Shown here: piece by piece, positions 1 through 11,400 of the stretch | How positions within the stretch are numbered: position 1 is the first letter of the stretch | Layout of the letters: each line of letters begins with the position of its first letter | Source: Ascidia mentula | Lineage: Eukaryota > Chordata > Ascidiacea > Phlebobranchia > Ascidiidae | DNA: 64,000 bases | Direction: 5' to 3' | Assembly: GCA_947561715.1 (NCBI GenBank) | Contig: OX387204.1 | Span: 19,473,001-19,537,000 of the forward strand | Position numbers and translations under genes: made by a program | The notes under the pieces: model-generated | What the model was told of the DNA's origin: nothing | Databases searched by the model: none | The model's input: only the letters and a program-made list of their open reading frames with translations

Positions 1-1622
1 TGAAATTGTGTGTGATGGCCAACCATTACACTTTGGTGTCATATTATTGTGCTGGCATTTGTTCCTCAATTCGCGGGGCTTTTGTTACGTCATAACTAGA
101 TACCAACGTCACAGTAGCGGGTCGAAGTCTGCGAGTTTTAATGAAATCTTTATTCGTGAAACACATGATCTCACTTCTACATAATGCTGATGAATAATTT
201 ATCGAATATAAAAGGTTTGATCGACAGGTTGATCTGCTCGAATTACGTCGGAAGCGAGTTCAATTGTTTGAATTAAAACTTAAGCTGCGATCGCAAAAGT
301 CGAACTGATGAAATTTAATTAAATCCAAACTAGTCAAATTAACTTCGGTTTTCTTCCGGTGGAACCTTGGGGTTGGAAAAAAACGTGATTTGAATCTGTT
401 TGAAACATGGATGTTAGCTGGGGGAGAATGGCAGGTGTGCTTGGTCTGTTACTGCGGAAGGATTGTTTGAAATAAATAATTTTATTTTTCGCATAAAAAA
501 ATTCCATGGAATTTCAATTCTCATTAAAAGTCACGGTTGACAAAACAGGGATGACAGAAAAAATTAGGTTGTCATCAGGATTGTTTGTCAATTCGACATT
601 CGGAGTTGTAAAATGAAAAGAAAATGCCTTCCCTAAGATTGAAGATTAATCAGTGGGGACGACGAATTAAATAAGGTCGGTGATAAAACGGAAAAAGGGA
701 AATTTAATTTTGGTTTTAATCAAATTACTTAAAGCTCGTCTTAACATTGGTTTCTGTTAATTTTTCTCATTATTTTCCTGCGTGTATTTTGGCTCAAATA
801 AGTTGGAAGGCGGAACATTTTGTGCAAATTGTGTTTCCAAACTCTTCCCAGCCAAAACACACACAGGAAAATGATTTTTTTTACATAAAGTTTTACGACG
901 CGAGAAAAGACGCAGAATGTTGTTTGCGTATTTTCAGGAATATTAAAAAAGTAGAAACAACAGACCATTGTTACGCTTTTTGGCTTAACCAATCAGCATT
1001 GAGGATAATGTTTTTAATATTGATGAGACGAGATTGTGTTTATTGATCGCGATTTTGAATTCTTTCATGTTGTCATTTGCATTTTTACGGGGAATTATTT
1101 TTTTCTCTGGAGAATTTACATTTTCGTCGTTACTCAAAGATTATCCTTGCGCAAATGCTAATGGGCAACTTATTTATTTATGATAATGCCCTTCTTTCAG
1201 TTTTGTCATTCCTGCTTATAACGCGGTAGTTTCACATGTGCTGTCAGACAGTGGAGGAGGTTGGACAACAGACGACTTGAAATTGTAATTCGGTTGGAAG
1301 AAGTTTTACCGGTTTTATAAAAGAAGATTTAATTTGCGTCAACATATTGAAAATATTCGGTATAAGAACCGCCGCTGTTTAATACAGGGCTTTTTAAACG
1401 CGCGAACATGATTACGTCACATTTCGCGGAGTTCCGCTTTGCAGGGTTTTTACACTGAAAGTCAAGCAATGTGAGGCAGAAAGCGGAATTTATGAAGAGT
1501 GATAAAAAATTGTAAAAAAAACAGTATTTGTGACGTCACAATACCATGTCGATTCGCATGCCGCGCGCTTTCATGTTATTTTTGCAACTTTAAAGATTCC
1601 AAAGAGAAGAAAAATTAAGAAA
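1..1622. other. No gene recognised; upstream region
   Basis: AT-rich sequence with several short reading frames that lack an ATG or any recognisable family pattern. I see no exon with credible splice sites. The right end should hold the promoter and 5' UTR of the secreted-protein gene that starts at 1623; a TGACGTCA site lies about 90 bp before that ATG. Confidence 0.5.
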
Positions 1623-2716
1623 ATGTTGATTTTCACCGTTGTTATGATTTCTTTGTCACTTACTTGGGGCGCCCCCTACAACGAGAAACCCAATGCAGAA
1701 CTTCGTTACGTCATAAAGAGAATACTCGGCAAAGAACTTTCAACAGAAGAAATAGGGGGATTCCCTGCTATGTCAGTGGGTCAACCGGGGGACGGCCCCT
1801 ACAGAATGGGGGCCGGGTTATCCAAGCGGAACGAAATCCCGCAATCCCCAAAGTCATGTGAAAATTCCGAATGGTTCGTGTTGGTGAACGATATGCCAGC
1901 TTGTGGTAAGTTGTGGTTAATTATGCCAGCTTGTGGTAGATTGTGGTTAATTATGCCAGCTTGTGGTAGATTGTGGTTAATTATGCCAGCTTGTGGTACG
2001 TTGTGGGTATTATGCCAGCTTGTGGTAAGTTGTGGTTAATTATGCCAGCTTGTGGTAAGTTGTGGGTATTATGTTAGTTTGTGGTAAGTTGTGGTTAATT
2101 AGCTTGTGGTAAATTGTGGTTAATCATGGCAGCTTGTGGTAAGTTGTGGTTGCTAATTTTTTTGCAGAATAATAAAATTAAATTTTCCTGCAGTCGATCC
2201 TTTATGGCACATTGGATACGACCCGACTTTTTGTACGAAGATGAAAAACGGCTGGGTTTATTGCGGATGTGACGAAGGTAAAACCCCCGGAATGTCGGAA
2301 GGAATTGACACGTGTATCGACACGGGTGAGTGAACACAGTTGTAACTTTGTAAAAAAAAATAATTTTGTTTGAATGTGATCAGATCAAGCGAAGCGTGAC
2401 GGGCGGTGCAGTTTGGCTCCGTGCCCGGCGGATTTCAATTGTGAGGAAACAATCAGAGGTGCTCGGTTCGACTGCGTGAAGGGCGATGTGGTTGTTCCTT
2501 CTTATGTAAGTTTAATTGTTAGTATTTATTACGTCATAAATTACAGTTGATGTTTATCTGTGTTATGGAACTTTGAAAACAATGCACAATCTGTCTTCCT
2601 CCAAAAACGTTTGTTGGAAATTATTAAACAAGTTTCCGATGCTAGAAGTTAAATTGTGGAGTAAATGATCTGATTTAACATGAATCTTATCTTTTCTCCA
2701 GTATGACGACGAGTAA
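1623..2716 (+). CDS. Small secreted cysteine-rich protein, 4 exons, 183 aa
   Basis: Exons 1623-1905, 2194-2325, 2384-2505 and 2702-2716 join in phase (1, 1, 0) to 183 codons plus TAA. The ATG at 1623 was chosen over an upstream in-frame ATG at 1530 because it opens directly on a signal peptide (MLIFTVVMISLSLTWG). Residues 17-80 are a low-complexity, Lys/Arg-containing pro-like stretch. From about residue 80 there are ten cysteines in short spacings (SCEN, MPACV, TFCT, VYCGC, DTCID, GRCS, APCP, FNCEE, FDCV), resembling EGF-like or small disulfide folds. The end is acidic (YDDE). I do not recognise the family; a secreted ligand, toxin-like or matrix peptide are all possible. AATAAA at 2788 suits the 3' end. 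Odd feature: the first exon ends inside a minisatellite that repeats its own splice donor. Confidence 0.75.
1893..2155 (+). repeat. ~30-bp minisatellite carrying repeated splice donors
   Basis: About nine head-to-tail copies of a 29-30-bp unit, core ATGCCAGCTTGTGGTAAGTT. The first copy spans the 3' end of exon 1 (coding Met-Pro-Ala-Cys) and its GTAAGT donor at 1906. The later copies form most of intron 1, and several keep an intact GGTAAG. Confidence 0.9.
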
Positions 2717-2787
2717 AATGGATTGTTGCGGGATTCTTCATCCAACATGTTTTGAATCGTTGTGACATTTCACTTGTAGCAGACTTG

Positions 2788-2793
2788 AATAAA
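2788..2793 (+). promoter_or_regulatory. Polyadenylation signal AATAAA
   Basis: AATAAA lies 72 bp after the stop of the secreted-protein gene; a second AATAAA-like site follows near 2816. Position fits the 3' end of that transcript. Confidence 0.45.
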
Positions 2794-3282
2794 TTGTTAA
2801 GTGTGTATTACGTAAAATAAAGCAGCCATGCATGACAAGCACGTGATGACAATATGTTGCAATGTACATAGGTTCATGAACTTCGAATTAATTATCAACT
2901 TGGTTTGAGGTTATCTCGTGTCATATCAGCAAATATGTTGACCATTAGTAACCTCTTAAAACTTTAGTAACCCGGGCGAAACACACAACAATAGAAGAGT
3001 CTCACAGTTGTTTACAGTGGTGGCGATGGAAAAACAATGAAATAACACGAAGGGCAGTGAAAATAAAAACACGAAATAATTCCACAACATTTGTAGTCAA
3101 AATTTCATATCTCAAGTTTGAAAATTTTGCTTCGGTTCGAACAAAAGTATGTCACGTGATTGTTATGAGAAAGTTTGGAATGAAAAAGCACAGATGATGA
3201 AATGTTGTGAGAACACCAGCATATCAGGGCAGTTGCAATAATTGTTAAAGATGAAAATTATTTAACTGGTTTTGGAAACATT

Positions 3283-6200
3283 TCAAACGTCGACAGAATC
3301 CAACGATTCCAACATTTCCTGCAATGGAATTTCGCTCTGCGATACCAGTGGCGTTTCAACATTGGGAATTATCTTAACTTCCCGCGGGACTTCCAGAGGC
3401 AAATATTGGCAAGATTTTGAAGCGAGCCTGGGGCAAGTTTCAAACGCTAAACCACCATCACACAACCCCTCCGAACCTGTCAATACCGGACTCGAATATC
3501 GCTTCATCACTGTGACGTCATAAACCTCTTTGTCATTCGCGTCTCTGGAAGTTTTGAATGACGTTGTGTTGTAGCGATTTTGCTTCCACTGAGATGGTTT
3601 TGGCGCCAAATTCGAGTGTGACGTCATAATGTTGCTTTGTACCGACAAACGCTGTTGTTGATGACGCGATTGTGTGGTGACGTAACGTGGGACAGAGTTA
3701 TCTGAACACGTGGTTGGGGCATCTAAAAGTTTTAAGGTAGAAGTTTTTAAATTTGCCACCAAACCTTAAACAATTTCCCACCAGTCTTTCGTGACGTCAC
3801 GAAGTAGGAAGTGGTGACTGCAGCGCTGCTGTTGCTAAGCAACAAGGACTTTCTTCTCCGTTGCGCCTTCAAGTGGTTGTGCTCCATGCGACTCAACTCC
3901 CACGTGACCTTAACTCTCCGCCACATCTTGCCACACTCTTCCTGTACCTGATTGGTGGAATCGGTCACGTGGTATAAAATGTCATTCAATGAAATAAAAC
4001 CAATTTAAATTTAAGGGAATATTTTGTTTTTAATTAAACACAATTAGTTTTGGTTTTGTTTCCATCTATTTGTGTGTGTATTACTGGAACGGATAGAATG
4101 GGGAGGTATGAGGTAATAATACATATTGTGACGTAATCTCTCACCTCTTTGGTGCAGAAACAGTAAAGAAATGCGATGAGAAATCCCTGAACAAAACGAA
4201 ACTGAGGTGAAAATAATTTGTTGGTAAACACTGGTACCTGGATAGCTGTGAAGCTAAGATCATAAGCTTTCAGAACAAACAAAACATTCGGATTCCCGAT
4301 GTTTGTAAGTTCTAGAATAGCGGAAATGACGTATTGTACACCGAGAAGAGGAACCAAAGCCAGGGTCGATTTGGTGAGTCTGAAAAAATAAATTAAAACT
4401 ATGTGTGAGGAAATTATGCAGCGTAGATTTGGGTTCTGGCAATGGAGTAACTTTTATGTTTAGTCAGTTTCTTTTTAAGTCGTTCGGATAAATTTGTATT
4501 TCATTGTTTTCATCGAAATATCGAAAACATTTGGCTTAAACCAAACTTGTTTCGGCTTAAACCAAACTTGTTTCGGCTTAAACCAAACTTGTTTCGGCTT
4601 AAACCAAACTTGTTTCGGCTTAAACCAAACTTGTTCCGGATTAAACCAAACTTGTTTCGGCTTGTTTTGGCGCAGAATCCGTTAGTTTGGCGAAGAGCGA
4701 TTCTGAAAATTGATTTAAAATGTGTCCAAACACCCAAATACGAATCGGCTACGACAATGTCCAAAAAGATTTGTAACGAGCTCACTAGCGCCCACCTCCA
4801 CTTGTAATCATCGTTTCTTTCCATCACTTGGTGGCGCTGGTTATCTTTTAGTTTCGAAACAACTTGGCCGACCACCATCATGAATATGACAAAGTTTATC
4901 TGTGACGTCATACAAGAAACATTTATTTAAATCAACATTTTCTTTTATCAATTGAAAGTGAAAGAGACCAAAAAAGTAAAACTTCTCAAGCGTGACCAAC
5001 ATACGTGCCTGGAGACTTAATTTATGAAATATTGCAGTATAATTTTGTGGCATTGGCGAACACATATGACCCATAATAATTGTCTCGAGTCGCAATTTGT
5101 GGAGCTCTAAGGTAAACAAACCAACTTGATTTTTACGTCACATATCATCAGCCACGATTTTGCATTGTTGCAGTATTCACGTATATTCGCATGAATTTGA
5201 AATATTATTCATGTAACCTAGAGTAGACATTTCGAACACTAACTGCGTTCATAATCAGTACTTTATACTCTTGGTGTTCAAAACATCTGCTCTAGGCAAC
5301 ATGAATAGAATATTAGCTTTTGATTTATTATTTTAAGTAATCAACTCCAAATCTTTTGCACCCAAGTATGAATATTTGTAATATTTGTAATAAGTCAAAT
5401 ATTCACCATCAGAGAAATTTGGATGGGGGTGTTTATTATCCACCAGTGGGCGTCCTTGCTCGTGTCGAACCAACACCTGAATAAAAAATAGTCAAGGGCC
5501 CGGCCCACATGCCAAGAAGAAAACGTGATCGGGATTCTTGGCCAGAATATCCTGGGTTCAAACCCCGGTGTGAACAAAAATAAATAAAATCAATGTTGTC
5601 GAGTTAGCCAACGATGGCCGGGTTTAAAATCCAGGTGTTGTCAAATAATCCATAAAATCTCTTTTAACAAAATCAGCTCGGGTCAACATTTGCCCGTATA
5701 TGGAAGCGCTTGTCCAGTGGGAACAAATGTTTGATTTGTTGCAGAATTCAGGTAAAAAGGTCTTGGAATAATACGATTATTTGTTGACCGTGAAAGTCAC
5801 AGGGGTTTCCCCAATCATGTCACCCACTCTGGTTTACGTTTCACGACATTCATGCACCATTCAACATACGAACAATAAATTTAAAACAAAACAACGTTTG
5901 AAAGAGTTTTACTGACTTTTCTGCTTGGTTTAAGCGTTTGAGAATCACGGCCGCCAGTACTGTTACCCACGGAACTCCTGACAAACAAACAAACAAACAT
6001 TATTTACGTCATCAAAGGCGTTGTGATGTAATATAACATAGTGCGATCGATATAAACGAATGGCTGTGATTATTTGCTGCGTTATCAATAATAGATGGGA
6101 CGACAGTTCGGTGAGTTTAAAGTAGTCAGCACATTTCCACAATATTGTTCGAGGTTACGAAGCATTACCCAGAGAAGAAAAACTTTGAATGTTGCAAAAC

Positions 6201-7685
6201 TGAGCTGGTGAGAAAGTTTAAATTTCCCGCCATATTTAACTTCCCGCCAAATATGTTTTCATTTCCCTTTGCAGGAGTTTTCCCTTTGGGTACTTACCCC
6301 ATCCTAGTATAAGAAAACCTCTCATAAACTTTTTTTGTGAGAATGAAACGGCTCTAAGCAGCAGGCGAAGGTAGAGTCCCTCCACCAGGAGCCAGAAGTA
6401 ATTTGCTGTCACCAAATAATTGAGGGCGACGAAATAAATTCGACACCAAACCTGCAACAAAAGAGATTCGGAATAAAACAAATCAGTTATTGTGACGTCA
6501 CAATACATTTGATAACACTGAAACAAGAGCCCGGTGGTCACGTGAGTCACATTGTGACATAAGTAAAATGCTTAGTGGGCAATAACAGGATGACCTCTGA
6601 TCGATAAACACTAAATTTAAAACCAAAAGGTTCTGGCAAGCACTTGGCCGACGAATCGATTTTTTCCACTTCAAATTCTTTAAACTGGTTTTAGGAACCG
6701 CTGTTCGACCAAATGATTGTTACGTAACAATCCTTACGTAAGTTTCTTCTCCTTTGAGATTTGAACAATAATAACCCCTGAGAGAGTCGACCGTTTCAAG
6801 GTCATCAGTATAATGCCTCCCCATAATAAGTGAAACCATTTCAACCGTTGCCATCTCAACTTCCTCATGTGCCTCGTCATTCTCTGTTATGTCATAGACA
6901 CATAACACGTCATCAATGAAAAAATAAAACACATCACTGACGTAATAATAAAGTTATCTTAGAAGTTATTTGTTAAGTTATTACACAATATTACTGTGAC
7001 GTAATAAGGTCATTGTTACGTCGAAAAGCGAAGTGGTGAATAATCCAAATGAGACCCCTCAACATAAATGACGTCATCAAGTTCATGTGAATGAAAATAC
7101 GAGTACAATGAAGACGCCTGTATGAGAACAAAAGGATGCCAAAATTCTTGTTTCTATGCTACCACATGTTAGGGGATTCACCTAAGTAAAGACAGGAGAA
7201 CTAACGCCATCAACAGGGAAAAGATGGAAAGGGCGTGGACCGCTGTCATGACCTTCATGAAGGTCGAATATTTCGCGTCAGATAACTGAAAACAATTAGT
7301 GATTACCAGACCGTGAAACACGAAATTAGAGGCAAAGGTTTTATCACAAATATTTTGTAAACGTCACTCATTAAAAGTGGGGAAACCAGTCGCACGAGTT
7401 GCGATACCGGTGGTTCCCCCCTGCCCGGACAAACCTCCAACTCGATACCCGGGTCTTCTGTCCGATCCAAAAACTCGAGTACTTCGGCAACCGAGTAGGT
7501 GCTACCCGATGTGTCCTGAGTACCGTACTCGTAGATAGTCGAGTTACCCGAATCCTGACCGAACTCGTTCTCGAATGAGGATCCGAAACAGGAGTGAGTG
7601 AATAGTCGTGGGTTCCAGTCGAGTAGAGACGAGTTACAATGCAAAGCCAACTTACCCATTCTCAACCCGTTCACATCTGTGGCAT
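3283..7685 (-). CDS. PTHR-like: Class B1 GPCR, parathyroid-hormone-receptor-like (5' exons missing)
   Basis: Exons in transcript order: 7685-7363 (second half of the hormone-receptor domain plus linker), 7285-7182 (TM1), 7117 to about 7056 (TM2), 6936-6738 (end of TM2 and long extracellular loop 1), 6451-6298 (TM3, VWCRIYF...VEGLYL), 5977-5917 (TM4), a weak candidate near 5024-4980 with Cys-Trp for loop 2, 4899-4796 (TM5), 4379-4238 (TM6, KSTLALVPLLGVQYV), 4201-4145 (TM7, FVQGFLIAFLYCFC), 3947-3782 and 3722-3283 (cytoplasmic tail). RLHCTR, SFMLR, FSQKKF..GF and the separate acidic loop-1 exon point to the PTH-receptor branch over other secretin-family receptors. Such receptors bind peptide hormones and signal through Gs/Gq at the plasma membrane. 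The signal peptide and first half of the hormone-receptor domain were not found above 7685. The donor joining the TM2 exon to the loop-1 exon is unclear. Confidence 0.85.
4531..4670 (+). repeat. 21-bp minisatellite in GPCR intron
   Basis: About 6.6 copies of a 21-bp unit (CGGCTTAAACCAAACTTGTTT) with few changes, between the TM5 and TM6 exons. It is open in several frames by chance and does not look coding. Confidence 0.9.
5500..5640 (+). repeat. tRNA-derived repeat (SINE-like remnant)
   Basis: Contains GATTCTTGGCCAGAATATCC followed by a B-box-like GGGTTCAAACCCCGGTGTG; a second degenerate B-box (GGGTTTAAAATCC) follows about 70 bp on. A similar stretch lies at 16990-17165, so this is a dispersed repeat and not a functional tRNA. 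It sits in an intron of the GPCR gene. Confidence 0.5.
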
Positions 7686-7729
7686 CTGGACACATAAATA
7701 ATTGCACAGTTACATCATGCGCATGACGT

Positions 7730-8032
7730 CATGATTTTGAAACTAGCGACGCACAAGCACATTTCATTTTCGTCTCATTTTCACGAAGTTTTTTTTTACA
7801 ACCGAAATATTTTTGAAGTTTTTCTTCAAACTTGCGACACCAGGCGGAAGACCACCCAGGAGTGGGCAGTCATGCGTGACCACTCAATCAAACCGAATAC
7901 TTGGGGTCGTGATTTTAACTGTGAGCACTGGATTAGTTGCTGGGGGGTCGCGGGAAGCTAGGAAGCAGGTGAGTTTTCCGTTACAACTAAAACTATCGAC
8001 TGTTTTTTGAAACTAGTGGTGACGTCATAAAC
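7730..8032. other. Intergenic stretch, possible + strand exon
   Basis: Holds a reading frame with a hydrophobic run (RILGVVILTVSTGLVAGG) ending at a good donor (AAGCAG then GTGAGT, 7969). No acceptor-side partner in matching phase was found in the next reading frame, so I do not call it an exon. The missing first exons of the GPCR gene may lie here or further right on the other strand. Confidence 0.25.
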
Positions 8033-8479
8033 ATGACGTCCTACGTACTTTCGTCAGAAGACGGTGAGCAGGAGTTCCAGACTGTTGCGTTCACAGGAGC
8101 TGAGGGCCAACATGTTGCGGCAAACCAAATCCTGTCACATTTCTCGTCTCCTAAAACAAAAGGTCACATGAGGTCAATGTTGTACTCCGCAGTGGGAAAC
8201 TTGGTGGAGGACACGAACAACATATTTCAATGCTTCCCAAATCGTTTCAAATATTTTTCTAATTACGAAACGGAAGCAAAATTATTCTTCCACTATTTAA
8301 ATAAAATGGAAATAAAATCGATAAAAATTAATTCTACAAATAATAAATCGATTATTCATGGAATTCTGTTTGAACAAACGTTTTGCATGCGTAACAATGA
8401 TACATTCATATATTGCGGCAATCCTTCCAGAATGAAATGTTTGAATCTTAAATTTCTGGCTTTGCGCGGTCGAAGTTAA
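8033..8479 (+). CDS. Hypothetical 148-aa reading frame
   Basis: Uninterrupted frame from ATG to TAA in AT-rich DNA, preceded by overlapping TGACGTCAT sites. The product has no signal peptide or clear membrane helix. The C-terminal half is Asn/Lys/Phe-rich with cysteines at FQCF, FCMR, IYCG and KCLN. An acceptor-like CAG at about 8057 (TTTCGTCAG) could make this an internal or terminal exon. I recognise no domain. It may be a real lineage-specific gene or a chance open frame. Confidence 0.3.
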   Translation: MTSYVLSSEDGEQEFQTVAFTGAEGQHVAANQILSHFSSPKTKGHMRSMLYSAVGNLVEDTNNIFQCFPNRFKYFSNYETEAKLFFHYLNKMEIKSIKINSTNNKSIIHGILFEQTFCMRNNDTFIYCGNPSRMKCLNLKFLALRGRS

Positions 8480-11400
8480 AAACCCCAGGGTCTGGGATTA
8501 AAATAGGGTTTAAACTAATTGGTGGGGAGTAAAACATGGTGAAGGAAGAGCATCAAAATATGTAAAACGCCGTTGGAAAGTTAATGGAGCGGAACGTACT
8601 AAAATTAATGACGCGGAAAGACTTTGCGGTGAAAGAACTTGTGTTTGTCAAGGTATTATTTCGATCTGGTCGTTTTTCTGTTAAATTTGAATTTCACAAT
8701 TTGTTGTTGGGGAATCGAAATAATTCACGCCATTTTGTCTGGAGAAAAACCTTTAGAAAGCCGAGGATTTTAAAACGTCTCCAACTATTGGTTTCCTGTC
8801 AATAACATTATGATGTAAAACTTGGATAACCCCAAAGAGCGCAGGCAATTTGCGACACGACTGAATGTAATTCTGACCAACCTGTCCGCGCCATCCGCGC
8901 CATCTGCGTTACCTTTGTTTCCGTGGCAACGGCTTGAGTGTGGCAGGTGGCGGGAAATAAGTTGGACGCAATTGGCTCGTGTTCGGTGCTTATTAAGCCA
9001 CATATGTGCCCACAAATATAGCCTTCCACGGCGTTCAAATATAGAAAGGGGATCTCGGTCACTGATCGTTACCTCGGAAATTATGGAGCTCCCAGATTAC
9101 CGGGAAGTCTAATATATTCCTCCACGCATTTTGTTACGTTTCAAACCCAACCTTTCTGATCCTAGCGATTTAATAATGGCGAGGATTCTGCAGGGCAACA
9201 AGGCGTTAAACTTGCTGGGAATCATGCAAGTATGCGCGTTGCCAGGCAACATACACCCACAGTCATGACATAAATGAACGTCTTTGTTCGCCTATCGACT
9301 TACCTGGGGGAGTTGTTTCGTTCTGACGTAGGCAATCTATTGCGTCATCAAGCACACCACACAGATGATGACGCATTTTCTCTGGGTTATACTGCAAACA
9401 AGTTTCATGTGAGAAATGAAAAATTAATCCAATTAGGGAAAAATCTGGTGACTGAATTTGCGAAATAATACACGTAATAATGCCGTTCATGTCGTAACAA
9501 TGAGTGGGGAGAAGCTGAATTTATCGAGGGTCGGGAATTCATCAACTTGAAATTGCGATTTAATAACAGCCTCCGACTCAACCCAACATCAGTCATTCTA
9601 GAATCGATTTATTGGCAGTGAATTGTAGGCTGTCATGAAATCGACTGATCAACCAACATATGGCAGTTTGTATCCACGAATATAACCTCAAGCACGCACG
9701 CTAATCGTTATCCCACTTCAAGTAAATTAATGTTACGCAAAAACTAAACCACATCATAGCAGATATACGTCATCGTCACTTACGTCAGAACGAACTTTGT
9801 GAAGAATGTCGTACATTTTGCAGAATTTCACGCAAGCTGTGGAATCAGAAATATTTTTGTTAGAATTTGAAGAAATGGACAAAACCCCACATGTTTAACA
9901 CTGGAATGCCAAACAAGCGGGGAGATATTATTTGCTTTACTGGTTGTTACGTTCAAGATTCTTCGTAAGCGAACGCGTTTATCAGAAATCGGGTAAAATA
10001 TTTTCCAAAACAATTTACAAAGTTTAACTTTTGTTATTTCTTCGGTTTGAAATAATTTTTTTGCAGCAAAACCTTTAAAAGGGGGTTGGAACGTTCACGG
10101 TTCGTTTGGAAGAACCCCAAGTGACAACATCCGAACTAATGAATTATTCAACATCTACCGGTCTTTAGGTTTAGTGTGAAAGGTGAAAGTGGTAGCGGGT
10201 AAAAGTGTTTCTTTCGGAATTTCTCTTTATAAGTCATCACATTTACTTCATTAATCATCAAATAAATATTAGGTTTCCGCCCCGGATTTACAACATGGCT
10301 GTTGTGTGTTCAGAAATTTCCGCATAACTTATTTGCCCGTTGTTTTGATGTCAGCAACCAAAAACCTTGAGAACTTGAAAATATTCGGAGGCCCCTCGGA
10401 AAATTATTTGCAAAAACTATTAAACATGCTCAGAAGAAAAACACTTGTTTGTGATCAATTTCCATGGTAACATAATAATGCATTGTGCGATACAGCAGTT
10501 TCCATAGCAACGATTAACGTCGCGCGGGAGTCGCCTGACGTTCCAGATCATTTTGTTTATTTGTGAAGTCACTTACAAGTGATCGCGTCCTCAAGGAAGA
10601 TGCGGGTTCACGATAATTCTGACAGGTTTTGTGCAAAATCATTAACAATATTTCACTTCTGGCAGATAAGCAACTCACTCACCTTCAAAATGGGCCAAGG
10701 ACAAATATTTCTTTAAAAATTTTAACCGGGACAACTTCTGAAACATAAGGAAATCGTTTGAGGAGAATTGTTTCGAAAGTGCAAAGATTTCAAAATAAAC
10801 AGATTCGAAGTTAAGTGGCTGCCATTGTCAGATAACAGGACCTTCTGCGTACGACCAGTGGAACTATCTCGTTGAAGGAAAGATCAGACCACACTTAAAC
10901 GTAACGAACCAACAAGCGACGAAGTTTCATGCAGTTGTTGTTCAAATACTTTATATTTAGTTTGGTTTAGACAACAATCAAACAATTTGCAACCAAACAA
11001 ATTTGTGAGCTGCGTACAAATCGCCACTGTTCCGAGCTATGACTTCAGCTTGTTGTGACCAAACAAAGGAAGGTTTATAATTAGACGGAACCTGCGCATG
11101 GAAGCGACGAGTGACCTTGACACCTTGCAAATGTGATAAAAGAAACAACAGATATTTGTAGATTGTTGATCTTTGTTCGTCTGCAACATGAAACTTACCC
11201 AACACCAAACCCCAAAACACAGCGGGGCATCAGCTGTTTCACTCCCAACAATTCCTTACCTCTCGCTGTTATTAAGTTGTAAAACTTTGCGAATGTGGGG
11301 AATTTTATTCATAAACTGTACATTTTGTCTGCGGACCGGAAGGTTTTTCTGGGCGGTTTGGATGTCGATGTCAAGTAAGAACTTGAAAACAATTTCTCTC

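Noticed and set aside
747-1046. 99-codon plus-strand frame and its antisense partner
   Set aside because: No ATG start, no family signature, and both strands are open over the same stretch.
3272-3523. 83-codon plus-strand frame
   Set aside because: Antisense shadow of the GPCR tail exon.
4494-4911. Repetitive frames over the 21-bp minisatellite
   Set aside because: A 21-bp unit without stops is open by arithmetic; the real coding part is the TM5 exon at 4796-4899.
5530-5580. Possible functional tRNA
   Set aside because: Only the B-box half is tRNA-like; no acceptor stem or anticodon arm can be folded.
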